From NCBI GenBank assembly GCA_000469685.2, contig LS997566.1, positions 25,681,932 through 25,745,931 on the forward strand: a stretch of 64,000 nt of DNA. The letters run 5' to 3'. This stretch comes from Haemonchus contortus. Taxonomy: Eukaryota > Nematoda > Chromadorea > Rhabditida > Trichostrongylidae. A program made the position numbers and the translations under genes. Positions 33,316-44,200 of the stretch are shown in pieces. The notes beneath the pieces are model-generated. The model was not told the DNA's origin. It made no database searches and saw nothing but the letters and a program-made list of their open reading frames with translations. The stretch's first letter is position 1. Each line of letters starts with the position of its first letter.

Positions 33316-36291
33316 TTAGTTCTCAGCAGCCCTTGGCGGCTGACATCGCATGGGGGCGTCAGCTTTTTTCCTCGATGTTGATGACGATTTCCTTGGAGTT
33401 GTGCCTCTTGCTCTATATGTTGAAGACTCGTCATTTTGGTCGTGTGATGAAGAGTGTATTTCCAAAGGAATAGGTCGATTGGTTGGTCTCTGGGCTATTC
33501 TCCCTGTTGATTCTTGAAGTATGGCGCTCCGAAATTGGCAGTTCGTTGCCTGGTGTCCAGTCATGCAGCAGAACTTGCAACATCGCGTCGTCGGGATGGT
33601 AGGACACTGAGGTGTGCCTTTTTGAGGCACTTCCGTCTGAGTTACTTGCAGCGTCCTTAGGTCTAGTGTGTGCACCCTTTCATCGAGTCGTCGCAAGCGG
33701 TCCTCCATCCTATTGAGCTTCCGCTTGATGTCGTTTACGCTATCCAATAAAGCATAGAACGTATCGCTAGCGTCCTTGTTTGAAAAGACGCCCTTGTCAT
33801 CTTGCGATACTAAAGGAGTTCGCAAGGTAGTTTTCGGTTGACCTATAGGCCCTTTCATCTTCCGTGGTGTTCCTTCTGGAGGGATTTTGCTGACCCATTC
33901 CAGACGTGCTTTTGCAGCGGAACGACGGAAGGGAGCAGGATCTCGGATGTTGGCAAGAGGTGCTTCCGCTCCAGAGATATTTTTGTCCATTTTGGAGTAG
34001 TCTTTTGATGATATAAGAGGAGTAGCCACAATGAGCGACCCACATTGTACATCTCTAACTTGCTTCATTGGATTGGGTATGCTGCCAGTTCCTGAGATTG
34101 TGCATCCGAAGATAGTGGGTGTGAGGACTAATCCAGATGGTAGCTTTATGACTGGATTGTGGTGTTCGATCACTTGATTTAAGAGGTCCTGTCCAATGAG
34201 TAAATCAGGTGAAACTTCTGACGGGCGTAAGGTTTGCTGAGCGACCATGATTTTCTTCCTTTTAATGAAGCTTTTGTCAGCTCCCGATAGTAGAGCGGCC
34301 TTGGTAGTCGTCGTCAGTTTCTCCTTGGTGAAAACCGACAGACGTTGCAGTTTCCTCGAGCTGCGTAAGCCCTTCAAGGTCACTTTCACTTCATCCGATT
34401 TGAAGGTTTCTTGAAGCTCTCCCATTCCTGTTATGGTAAATGATGTGGAGCCTATTGTTGGCAGCCTCAATCTGTTTCTCATCTCTGCCTTTATGAAGCT
34501 TTTCTGAGCTCCTGAATCAAGAAGAATAGTGATTGGCTGATAATCTCCACTGCCTTCATTAAAGATCAAAGTGGAGGCCATTTGCAGTACGCATTGTCCT
34601 GATACCGGTCGTTCCGAATCTGTGGTGAAGTTCCGAGCAGGAGCAGCATGCAATGTTTGCACTCTGTTTGTTTCTCTCGAGTTATTATTATTTCTTGGTG
34701 TTGGTCGTCTGAAGCGGTTGGTTTGAGATGGAAGCGGCATCCTTGCAGCGCCATGCTGAGTGGAGTTCGGCGGTGGGTTTTGCCTACGATTAGGCAGGAT
34801 CATAGATTCCAGACCACTGCTCGATGTTATGCAGAGTGAGCCATGGTGATCCCCCTTGCATTTTGGACATGGTCCCATTGCTGTGCAGAATCTTGAGCCG
34901 TGAGTTTTATCGAAACATTTCCAGCACACTCCTTGGCGCTTGGCTTCCATTCGCCGAGTCTCAGGTGCAGGGAACCTGGCGCATTGTTGTGGTGAGTGCG
35001 ACTCTCCAAACAGACATGTGTGTCTCAGTCGATGACTGGGGAACTGCTTCATTTGGTTGCGTCCCCCGTTATGTCCTCTGGCGTTGTTCTGCATGGCTTG
35101 GGCGCTTTGACTACCGAAGAGCGTCTTTGTCGTTAGTTCGGTGGTTTCTTGAAGCGTGATGATTTCATCAACGGCATCAAGAATATCCTTCACTTCGAAT
35201 CCTGTGCCACTTTGATTTTCTTTCTTAATTACTCGGCTACAGATATTCTCTGTGAATTTGGAAAGGATAAGACGTCGCCATACTCTGTCTGCGTTCATTG
35301 GCACTCCAGTTTGTTCTAGGTGCACGATGCGAGAAGATATGGAATTGAATGTATTTCGACAGCTCCTCGAGTTTTCTTGAGCCCTAGGCAGATGCTCGAT
35401 CTCGTTTATCAAGATATCGGCTATGCTTGATGATCTGTCGTACTGTTTCTTGAGTATATTCAGGGCGACATTGTACTTGTCGCCAATGACTGGAATGCTG
35501 CTAATTGAAGCAGCTGCTTTTCCCTTCAATGCTTGTTTCAGGAAAAGGAATTTTTCCTGGTCACTCAAGTCCGTCTCGTTGTGTATGAGGGATTCGAAGA
35601 CTGACCAGAAGGTGTTGAATTCTCTGTAATCTCCAGAGAATGTTGGAACTTCGAGCAGAGGGCGTCGAACTCGTATGGTACGTTCATACAACGTATTGAG
35701 AGTATCCCCTCCGCTGTGGCAATTGTGTTGGCTGCTACCAGCCTGGTTGGCAATGCTGGCGGCTTCTGCTATGAACGAGGCTTGCTGCGCCAATTCTTCC
35801 TTTCTGAACTCGATTTTGCTCAGCCATTGTATTATTGCGATTTCAAGGCTATTTGACTCGAGCTCCATGTGGTTGTTCAGCTCGAGCATCAGCTTTTCAC
35901 GATCCTTCTGTTCCGATCGTGAACTGATTGTTTCGATCGCTTTATCAACATAGGTATCGTGGAGTTGTTTTGCCTTTGTGATTGTTGTTGTCAAGTGGTT
36001 CAGCTGTGCAGTTTTTTCTCTTATGTACACCGCACATTCCTCTTTTTCAGTTGGAAATGTGAATGGGTTGTCCAAAAGTTTGAGATCTGACTCGCTTGAA
36101 CGGATCAGCCTGCATGCGTGGGTGATTCTGGTCTTGAATAGTTGAATCTCCGCCATTTTGATGCTGGAGCTGTTTGAGATCGGTAGTTGCTTTTTTGTGC
36201 TTTGTCGGATTTGAGCACAAGCTGTTCGAAACCAATGAGCGTCTAAACTGTGTGAAGTTTTTAGCGCAGTTCGATGTCTCTTTTGAAACAC
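33316..36291 (-). CDS. BEL/Pao Gag-protease with novel C-terminal zinc-knuckle domain
   Basis: One open frame of 991 aa; the start may be Met1 or Met46 (MAEIQLFKTR). Residues about 46-190 are helical/coiled-coil. Residues about 213-300 hold the DUF1759-type Gag core (LEVPTFSGDYREFNTFWSVF). Zinc knuckles lie at C456-x2-C459-x4-H464-x4-C469 and about 475-487. A retropepsin-like DUF1758 domain has catalytic LLDSGAQKSF (D592) and continues to about residue 745 (LLIGQDLL, FGCTISG). A normal BEL polyprotein would continue into reverse transcriptase. Here there are instead about 245 further residues: a basic linker, a coiled coil at about 845-880 (NDIKRKLNRMEDRLRRLDER), another CX2CX4HX4C knuckle (C905-C918) and a basic tail. 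The likely role is particle formation and RNA packaging. Confidence 0.9.
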   Translation of the reverse strand: MFQKRHRTALKTSHSLDAHWFRTACAQIRQSTKKQLPISNSSSIKMAEIQLFKTRITHACRLIRSSESDLKLLDNPFTFPTEKEECAVYIREKTAQLNHLTTTITKAKQLHDTYVDKAIETISSRSEQKDREKLMLELNNHMELESNSLEIAIIQWLSKIEFRKEELAQQASFIAEAASIANQAGSSQHNCHSGGDTLNTLYERTIRVRRPLLEVPTFSGDYREFNTFWSVFESLIHNETDLSDQEKFLFLKQALKGKAAASISSIPVIGDKYNVALNILKKQYDRSSSIADILINEIEHLPRAQENSRSCRNTFNSISSRIVHLEQTGVPMNADRVWRRLILSKFTENICSRVIKKENQSGTGFEVKDILDAVDEIITLQETTELTTKTLFGSQSAQAMQNNARGHNGGRNQMKQFPSHRLRHTCLFGESHSPQQCARFPAPETRRMEAKRQGVCWKCFDKTHGSRFCTAMGPCPKCKGDHHGSLCITSSSGLESMILPNRRQNPPPNSTQHGAARMPLPSQTNRFRRPTPRNNNNSRETNRVQTLHAAPARNFTTDSERPVSGQCVLQMASTLIFNEGSGDYQPITILLDSGAQKSFIKAEMRNRLRLPTIGSTSFTITGMGELQETFKSDEVKVTLKGLRSSRKLQRLSVFTKEKLTTTTKAALLSGADKSFIKRKKIMVAQQTLRPSEVSPDLLIGQDLLNQVIEHHNPVIKLPSGLVLTPTIFGCTISGTGSIPNPMKQVRDVQCGSLIVATPLISSKDYSKMDKNISGAEAPLANIRDPAPFRRSAAKARLEWVSKIPPEGTPRKMKGPIGQPKTTLRTPLVSQDDKGVFSNKDASDTFYALLDSVNDIKRKLNRMEDRLRRLDERVHTLDLRTLQVTQTEVPQKGTPQCPTIPTTRCCKFCCMTGHQATNCQFRSAILQESTGRIAQRPTNRPIPLEIHSSSHDQNDESSTYRARGTTPRKSSSTSRKKADAPMRCQPPRAAEN

Positions 36292-36954
36292 CTAGGCTTC
36301 GTGTAGGATGTGTTTCCTGCCTTGCGGGTCTTTGAGTTCCTCAGGGAGGAATTGATGTGAAGATTTGACTTTTTGGCTAGTGATCTAGTCAAAAATTTGC
36401 CAAATTTTCTAGTCCTCAGGGAGGCTTGTTTGGTAGTTAGCTATCTTCTGATCTCTCACTGTGGAGAGATTGTGCAGAAGATTTGTGCTTGTTTCCCGGT
36501 TCTCTTTGAAGAACTCGGAGGAAAATTTCCCGCTTTCTTGGAAGTAATAGAAATGTCCTTCTGTCCCTCACTTGGAGAGCTAGCGCAGAAGGATATGTCT
36601 AGTTTCTGTATTCCTCAGGGAGGAATCAGAGTAGTTTTTTGAGCTTCGACCAGTGATGTGGTCAAAGGCTTGCCAGATTTTGCTTTCCTCAGGGAGGAAT
36701 GTGGAGCAAATTGGCTGAGTAAACCTTCTGTCTTTCACTGGGGAAAGCTAGCGAAGAAGGCTTTTTGATTTCTGTATTCCTCAGGGAGGAATCAGATCAG
36801 AAAGACAAGTTTGACCAGTGATGTGGTCAAGGATTGGCCAGATTTGCTTTCCTCAGGGAGGAATTTGGAGCAAATTGGCTATTTGTTGAACCTTCTGCCT
36901 TTCACTGAGGAAAGCTAGCTCAGAAGGGATCGCTTCCAACGGTCGATGCACCAA
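36292..36954 (-). promoter_or_regulatory. BEL/Pao 5' leader with repeated hairpins
   Basis: On the + strand, TTCCTCAGGGAGGAA-type palindromes occur near 36340, 36412 (partial), 36613, 36686, 36777 and 36848, in pairs about 72 bases apart. GACCAGTGATGTGGTC-type hairpins and CCTTCTG...CAGAAGG long hairpins lie between them. Together they form an imperfect tandem array with a unit of about 165 bp. In the RNA these would be repeated stem-loops between the primer-binding site and gag, a typical place for packaging or translation signals. Confidence 0.75.
36936..36953 (-). other. Primer-binding site of the BEL/Pao element
   Basis: Directly after the 5' LTR, the coding strand reads TTGGTGCATCGACCG. 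TGGTGCATCG is complementary to a tRNA 3' end of the form CGATGCACCA, as I recall for nematode tRNA-Gly, with 14 of 15 bases matching if one difference is allowed. The tRNA assignment is inference. Confidence 0.6.
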
Positions 36955-37348
36955 TTTGGTGGATTACCAAGGGAAGATTGTAATTAGGACGTGTAACAAA
37001 GGTTTATTAACACGCCTAGTACAAAGATCGACCATAATAGAACATTCACAGGGTTTATATACACAATATGTGGGCGGTCCTCAGATACTGTATCGCCACT
37101 GGACCTTAGGGGTCCGTGGCGGTACTCAAGCTCGGGGGATGAAAGAGCGGACCGCGCCAACGGCAGAACTTAAGCTACCTACTTGATTGCACACTTATGA
37201 TACCGCCAGGTCATGCCTGTGGTCTCAACTCAAGAGATACTCATGTCAAGTTATGCCCATGGTTAATATGTTGAACTCGCATGTTATCTATCATACTGGT
37301 AGAGGCTAGTTCTACTATAAACATCTATATGGTTGTGAATCCACAACA
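36955..37348 (-). repeat. 5' LTR of the BEL/Pao element
   Basis: Same 394 bases as the LTR at 32673-33066. The TATA box (TATATAAA) falls at 37061-37054 and AATAAA at 37008-37003. The 76-aa ORF predicted in both LTRs is not a gene. Confidence 0.93.
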
Positions 37349-38175
37349 CATACTTTGCGAATGCATACACACATACACGTACATACATACACATATGCAG
37401 AAACACGCACGTATACGCCTACATAGTCATTGATAATCCATTTCTGGGTTCTCACTATAGGTCATGCCTCCCTTGGCAATGGACATAGTTGCCATTTTCA
37501 GAAACGAGCTTATTGTTAGTAACGACTAGTTATTTGATAAAATCGGTACTGATTGCTATCCATTATTTCAATTACCGTGGCGAAGTAGATAAATGCATTT
37601 TACGAGCATTGAAGGCTCAGTTATATTAATAAAAGCTTCTGAGCTTATTCCCAAGGATGAACCTGTAACCTCCACGATTAGCCTAAGGGACACTGTCAGG
37701 TCGAAAAACAGACAGGAGAGCGCGTAATAAGGGCTCCCCAGAACCGATTTAGTCACGTATACACCCAAAACAGACCAGTCGTTATGCATTATAAAAGCTG
37801 TAGGGGTTGCATCATTGCACCCAGGATCATTCTCTAGGATCCACACCTTGCACGAAGGCAGTTTATATTGCTGTATTGCTATGCAATGTGCGCGCGTTCG
37901 GAAGCGCGGTCAAATACCTTCCGGGGAGGTCTTTTCGTAACATTCTCGTCATACCCCAAATTCAAATTTTACTTTTCTTTTGGAGCCTTTTATTTCTCTA
38001 AATACGGAATTTCGCGTTATCTTCGCCCTTCGCCCACTGGGACCTTCACTCCCATGGTTCGTGTGTAACTAGATAGCCCAAAATTATCGTGAACTGTGTC
38101 CTTCATATCACTACACTTCGAGCTTACTCCACATTGATATCGCTTTGAACGGCAGAGACATTCAATATCTTCATC

Positions 38176-38181
38176 TTTATT
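38176..38181 (-). terminator. Polyadenylation signal of the acyltransferase gene
   Basis: AATAAA on the minus strand, about 75 bases past the stop codon at 38254-38256. It is the only canonical signal near the stop. Confidence 0.6.
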
Positions 38182-38253
38182 GTAATCATACGGACTAAAG
38201 GGACGATCAGCAAAGTGACGCAACTAGTTTCTGCACAAGGAAATATGTACACG

Positions 38254-41200
38254 TTACGATGATTGCTGACGTTTCCTTCTCATTTTTTCGGCGGCTTCCT
38301 TACTGATGTTGTGATAAACGTCAAGCATCATGGATCGCACTTTTTGTGAAAGTTCGGGGACGTCTTCTTCCGTGAGCTATAATAGAATAGTCATTACATG
38401 CTTTCACAGTTCTAATCTTGAGCCCTGAATTGCTCCCGTTCGAAGCTTCGCTATCGTGCATGTGCGAAATAGCCGTAGCCATAGAATCGTTGTGATGGGG
38501 AAAGTGCAACCCTAATGCTGAAGTCATCGGGTCATGCCCCATTCGTGGCGGTATAACTCGTTTGGCGGAAGTTTCGAGGTGAGGTCACGGTTTCCTTAGG
38601 TTGCCGATGGGGAAAACAATTTGTTCTATTTCATGGTGCTGTGATAATAGTACTTTCCACCGTTATCACAGTATGCTTAGTATATATAAAGCGCTCGCGT
38701 CTGTCTCTCCGTCTGTCTGTCTGATTGCACGGAAATTCATAACTCCTGTCCCGTGAGCCTAGAACGTTTAAATTTGCTAAGAGTACAGGTGTTAGGATGG
38801 GAACACTTATGGTGGGGGGCAGGACCGCACTCAGGGGGTGGGATTTGCGCGAAATAAATGTTCGAGGGGGAATTCATAGCTTCTGTTCTGCGGACGTGGA
38901 AAACTCAGAATGGATAGGCAGGATGGGAACACTGACGACACAGGCCTTGAAGAGCAAGAACCACTCTCCAATTAAATCTTAACGCATTCGTTATTCACGG
39001 TCTAATTCTCACTAGATTAAGGGTAATAAAGGGGTTAAGGGGATGAGATGAAAAGTGGTTCACTTTTTACTATTGTATTATGATGCTATCCAGCGAAGTT
39101 TGTGGCTCAATAATTTTATCACGTTTTCTCTTTGCTTCGATATCAATCTTGGCACATTCATCCGACCGCTAACAATCTCGAATCCCCATCTAGTAATTTA
39201 TCCGTAGATAATGCAAGCTTCATTGATATAGATATTTGATAATGGCGTTACTATGACTTGACAACATTTGTGAGTGCCATTCAAGGCTTTGGTTGCCCAT
39301 CACTTGAACCTTCAAAGGGTCTCTATTTTTAAAACTTTCCGAGATAAACAGCGAGACTCCAAGTAATCGGCATGAGCATCGGCACATTTTGAATACCGTT
39401 TGCATGCCCTGCTAGTCCTCTATCTAATTTCGCGTTCGAAATTGTACGAATTGTCACGAAGAAAGAGGGGCCTTAGCCGATTCCTAAAACTCTATCTTAG
39501 GAAGAAAGGAAGCCCGGCATTGGCCGGACGACCCGACTGGTAATATTTATACCGCTTTGAGTACATTGGAATGCTTATTTTAGATCACCCCCCAAATCTG
39601 CTGAGCAATAGAGGGCACAAAGTTACGATACCGCTTCTTCCCTATATTATACAACTGTTTCGTCCATATAAACAGTGTAAACACATTGGGGACAAATGGG
39701 GAAGCTAGAAGGTTGTTGCATTCATAGTAGGAACTTGGATGGTGGGGTCCTTGGCGCATGAACTCGTTTCGTTTTTCCATAAAACGTGTGCCACACGCTT
39801 GTTCAATGCATTTACTCTTTATATAAACTATCTACAGGGTTCCCTTGCATCTTCTCCCTTTCACTTCTCGTTGGATGAAAGTGGAGCTCAAACCCTTCGA
39901 AGAAGAGCTGAGGAAAAAGATTTGTTCAAGACGGCGAAATTCTTAAGCAATTTCTGAAGGCGGCTCACACAGGTAACTGCGCACCGTTTATTCGATCAAA
40001 GCACTCTTTAATAATACCAGCGACATATTCTGTCTGGAGTGGTTCTAAGGTACTTGTAAAGGACTTCGGCTCCCGCGGCTTAACACCATCTGAGGGAACG
40101 CAAGATATGCTATGTACGACAACATTGTTATCGATGGTCAAGAAGAAGACTACGTAAAAGCGATCATGATGAATCTCTGTGATCACCTGTTGATAGCAGA
40201 GGCGTTGCGATTATTCCAGCTTCATTATGACCGAATATCACCTACCTTATATGGAAGGGAATTGAGAAAACTGTGAACCTTCAAGTCCGACTACGTTTGG
40301 TCAACTGCAATGTCGTATGCAGTTGCAGATCGTTTGCTGGGTTTTGGAGATAAGTAGAGGTGTTGAAGGAAAAATCAACGCAAGATGAATGTGGTAGCTC
40401 TCTTGAAAACAGCGCCACCCACGGTAATGAAAATAAACGGGAAGGAAATTCTTCCAAATCGAGGACAACATGATTTCAGAGCTTGAGGTAGCTATGGTAT
40501 AGCATCCTGCCGCATCACCACGTTTATTATAAGAAAGGCTTTTGACAAGTGTTGGTACATCCTATGTGTCATGGTTTGCTCTGCTATTGCTTCGACAGTA
40601 TTTTATAACAACTTTATTTCATACGTGTAAGGCCATTTCTGGCCTCTATGCGTGGTTGCTATAACGGCAACGCAGCACACACTAGTTTTTTACGAAACAT
40701 TTACTTGTCACCGGAACTAATCAGGATCCTTGAGCCAGTCCCATGCATTTCTGTTACCAATCTGTGACCTATCTTATTGGACATGTCTCAATGAAATGGT
40801 CAGCGCCACCAATATGATCCATCTATACCCAAGTGGTACCATATTAGTACCTATCGTTGTTGTATAGTATTCATATATTATATTATAGAACGGGCCGCTC
40901 TGAGCTTCGGCATAGCGTCGCTTTGGAGCTCATTGAATACGGTGTGACACTTTGCCCTTGATATGGTCTCAGTGAATGAATAGGCAATAAGTTTCGTGAA
41001 TCATACCCCTTCAGTACTTATCGGATTGAGAACTTGTGCGATCACTTCGCCGTCGCTCTTGAAATAGCGATCGGATTTCGAGTAGAATGGTCGGTAGTTG
41101 GATAGAACTATTGGTACTATCGGAAAACCACCCTGAAAAAACAACCATGATTTGAAGATCTACATCAAAATCTCGACTTGCCTACCCGAACAGCGATATT

Positions 41201-44200
41201 AAACGCTCCTTTCTTGAAGGGAAGCATACCATCATCATGATTGCGTGCTCCTTCGGGAAAAATCCATATCTGAAACCATGGGAGAATAATAGTTTTCGCT
41301 GTCATTTTGAAAATTTGAATCCTGTGCACCTGAGGAATGAACTAGCTGAACGCCCTGTTTATGCCAAACTGGTCGCCATGATGCGTAGTGCTCGCAGTTT
41401 GGTGCTACAGATTGAAGTCAGGGAGACCACGTGCTCAATCAAGCATTGTGCGCCCTGCCTTTGTTCTCCCAGTGATTGGTAGCCTATATGCTACTAGTCG
41501 ACTCCTTTCCCATTTCAGTTCTCTGCACGAAATCAGTACCTAAGTCACCCATTCCTCACTTTTTTACGCTTAGTCGACAACACTATCTCCTCATACCAGC
41601 TCCGAATTGCCCTATGCTTCTCTACGTTTCAGACAGATATGGCGCTGGATATGCACAGCAAAGCATTCGCGAAAGCGTCAAGACTCCAGTGTCAGTGCAA
41701 AAGGCGTAGCTGCTTTACTGAATTCGTCCTTCAGAGGGTTCTTACCACCTCGGTCAGTTGTTAAATATCACTTCCTGACATGCACCATCAGGATACACAC
41801 CTTATTTCTCGTTCGTACTTGAACACTTCGAGTAGAGTAAATAGAAGGTATCACTTTCTGGGCAAAGACGTACATACACACGCATGCTAGCAGTCACACT
41901 ATTAATCATGTCGGTTCGCACCACCACAGAACTCGCAGTTGCAGAAGTCTTCTCATTTGTTGGACTCATATACTGCTAGCCTTAGAAGTCATCTGTAGAT
42001 AGTCTTATGGTGGAGTGGACTGCATAACCTTCAACCGGAAGTTTTGCTTGACTCACGTCGCTGTTGTTCCAAAGTTCTACACAGGAACGGACCATCGTCC
42101 TCTCCACGCTGAATTGTGTTTCTCAGTGCGTGGAATAGAGATGCTAAGTTGAGGAAACGAAGCCTCAAGACATTTATCAACTTGGCTACTTCGCTTTCCG
42201 TGCGAGTCTTTGAAAAAATTCTTTGGCGACAACATGGATGAGGAATGCAACGTGCTGGTCAAGACCTCCACTATAGTGCCATCAACGCAGAGAGTCTACA
42301 AGTTGCAAAGAGAAGTATCTCTTAGAAAACCCTCGAGCTGATGCAACGGAATCGAGTCTTCTCGAGCTCGGATGTCAGATCGTGATTGATTGGCTGTGAG
42401 CTGCAGCAGGCAATCACAGATGTAGAGAAAAGATAAAGGAAGATGTGAAAGACAGGAGGGCAGCAATTCCACTTCAAATGGCCGAGAATAGCTAGAGCAT
42501 TTGCACTACCGAAGAGCTCCGTAAACTACAAGGCTATGATGTCCTTGTTGCTCTGATGGGCCATTCAGATCACTCTCCCAAACTTCGAGATGCATCATCT
42601 CGGTGAATATTTGTATGGTGCCTGCTTTTCCTAGGAGAAAGGCAAAGCATATAAACGGCCTTCCACTAGTTATCGTGAAAACCTGACTAGGTTTTCTACG
42701 CCCAACTTATCGGTACCTATCGGAGTGCAAAACGCTCACGTCGTGGAAATTAAGCAAGGCCGTGATGCTGTATAAAACGGAGATCCAGACGATAATGTTA
42801 ACTATTGTCGCGCCTACCTGTTGTCTGTAATCTATGAACTTTCGTGAGCGAGCAGGGTTTTAGAAAGAGTTCATTACATCGGTCACATCCTCATTGTAAC
42901 AAACTTGATGATGTACCGCGAACGTATAGCAAGCCGATACGTTTTACGTTCGTCGATTTGAAGAAACCTCTTGATACCGTCGATCAGCTCAATACAGAAC
43001 GACAGCCGTGAACTCTGCAACAACTTCACGACCAGGGTTTCATCATTCTACAAGAAGCTCTTTGTAAACATGAAGAGAAGAGTTTGGCGATAATATCCGG
43101 CTCAAACTTTCCAGTACCCCTCTCGAGAACATGCCTTATTCGAAATGGGAAGACGCGAATCACTCCCACGAGCTAAATAAGTACAGTGGACCGTCGCAGC
43201 CTAAGCAAGGACGACGTGATGGACTTCTTTAATCTCGACAGGGATTTGTGGAGACGTTACTGATGAGGAATTGATGTTTAATATAACGACAAATAAGAGA
43301 GGTGACTGTTTTTGGCACAATTTAGTAGCTCATATTCGCGCGTAAAAGGAAGCACAAATATACTCGAGTTTTTATTATATAGGGATCCCCCACCGTTGTC
43401 CAAGACTGACCTTTATGTTTATATATAGTGAGGATCTCTGATAACAACATAAACAGCTACTAGTTTGAAACAAGCTCTACGACAAGCAGGGCCCAAGAGG
43501 ATTGTATCATCTATCCCAACGAAAATAACAGGTAACTGCGGTGATAGGCGCGATCTATCAGATGGAATGACGGACATTCGTCCCAGCATACATCGAAGAG
43601 ACGGGAAGACAACTATCTATAGGAATAAAAGAGCATTAAGTTTGTATACGGCGCGACAGCTTGATGATGGCGCTTGGTAGGCATGAAATTGCGGAGCCTA
43701 ACGGCTGACGGCCTTAAAGCAGGCGGCAGAAATTTCAGCGAGAAAGGCAATTCAGAGGATTCGCTTTGGATTTTCCGATGAATTCCCAAAATGAACAGTA
43801 GAGATGAATGCATAACCAACAATCTTTTGCCGTATATACCGCACTGCGCTTATGACTCAATAGCATTGTAAATGTAAATTGCAATCTTCCTAATCACAAG
43901 TACCAATCGGATTTCCTGGCTTTGCCGAGCTCTCCTCTTTTCGTATTGACATTGGCTCCCCGTGTGCACCATTTTCATATTCGGGGCTATGGTAAAGCTA
44001 TGGTGAATGAGAACAGAGCTATTCACTCCCGGCCGAAAAACAAGCATCCGACATACTTCGTGTCTTCGCCCTGCCCGCTATGAGCAGATTTGCTTAGGTA
44101 TTCGTGTCTGAGCACTCGGTTCATTTCGACTTATTGATTCTTGGTTTCGAAATTCCGATTCAAGTCTGGCTAAACAGGTTTTGCACAAGCCTCCCCTCCC

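Larger units (their letters stand above)
32668..37353 (-). mobile_element. Young non-autonomous BEL/Pao LTR retrotransposon
   Basis: The element is 4676 bp (32673-37348), with identical-looking 394-bp LTRs at each end and a 5-bp target duplication CATAC at 32668-32672 and 37349-37353. It is transcribed on the minus strand: 5' LTR 37348-36955, primer-binding site next to it, a 660-bp leader, one 991-codon gag-protease ORF (36291-33316), about 250 bases of 3' UTR, then the 3' LTR. Reverse transcriptase, RNase H and integrase are all absent, so it must depend on a full-length relative. A purine-rich tract before the 3' LTR is not seen on the coding strand; that stretch (33067-33081) is pyrimidine-rich. 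Identical LTRs imply very recent insertion. Confidence 0.93.
37420..40680. repeat. Segmental duplication, copy A
   Basis: Collinear with about 62000-64000: shared CATTGATAATCC, the terminal acyltransferase exon with its 3' flank, TGCTTATTT.AGATCACC, and the stretch ending GGCCTCTATGCG. Copy A carries an extra Helitron-like element (38681-39540) that copy B lacks. The duplicated block covers the gene's last exon and part of its last intron, so it is best read as a tandem gene duplication with a period of about 24 kb. Confidence 0.85.

Noticed and set aside
34824..35159. 111-aa plus-strand ORF and other ORFs opposite 33.3-36.3 kb
   Set aside because: Shadows of the 991-codon gag-protease frame.
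36340..36935. CRISPR-like array
   Set aside because: The repeats are long, imperfect and palindromic with similar spacers, in a eukaryotic retroelement leader.
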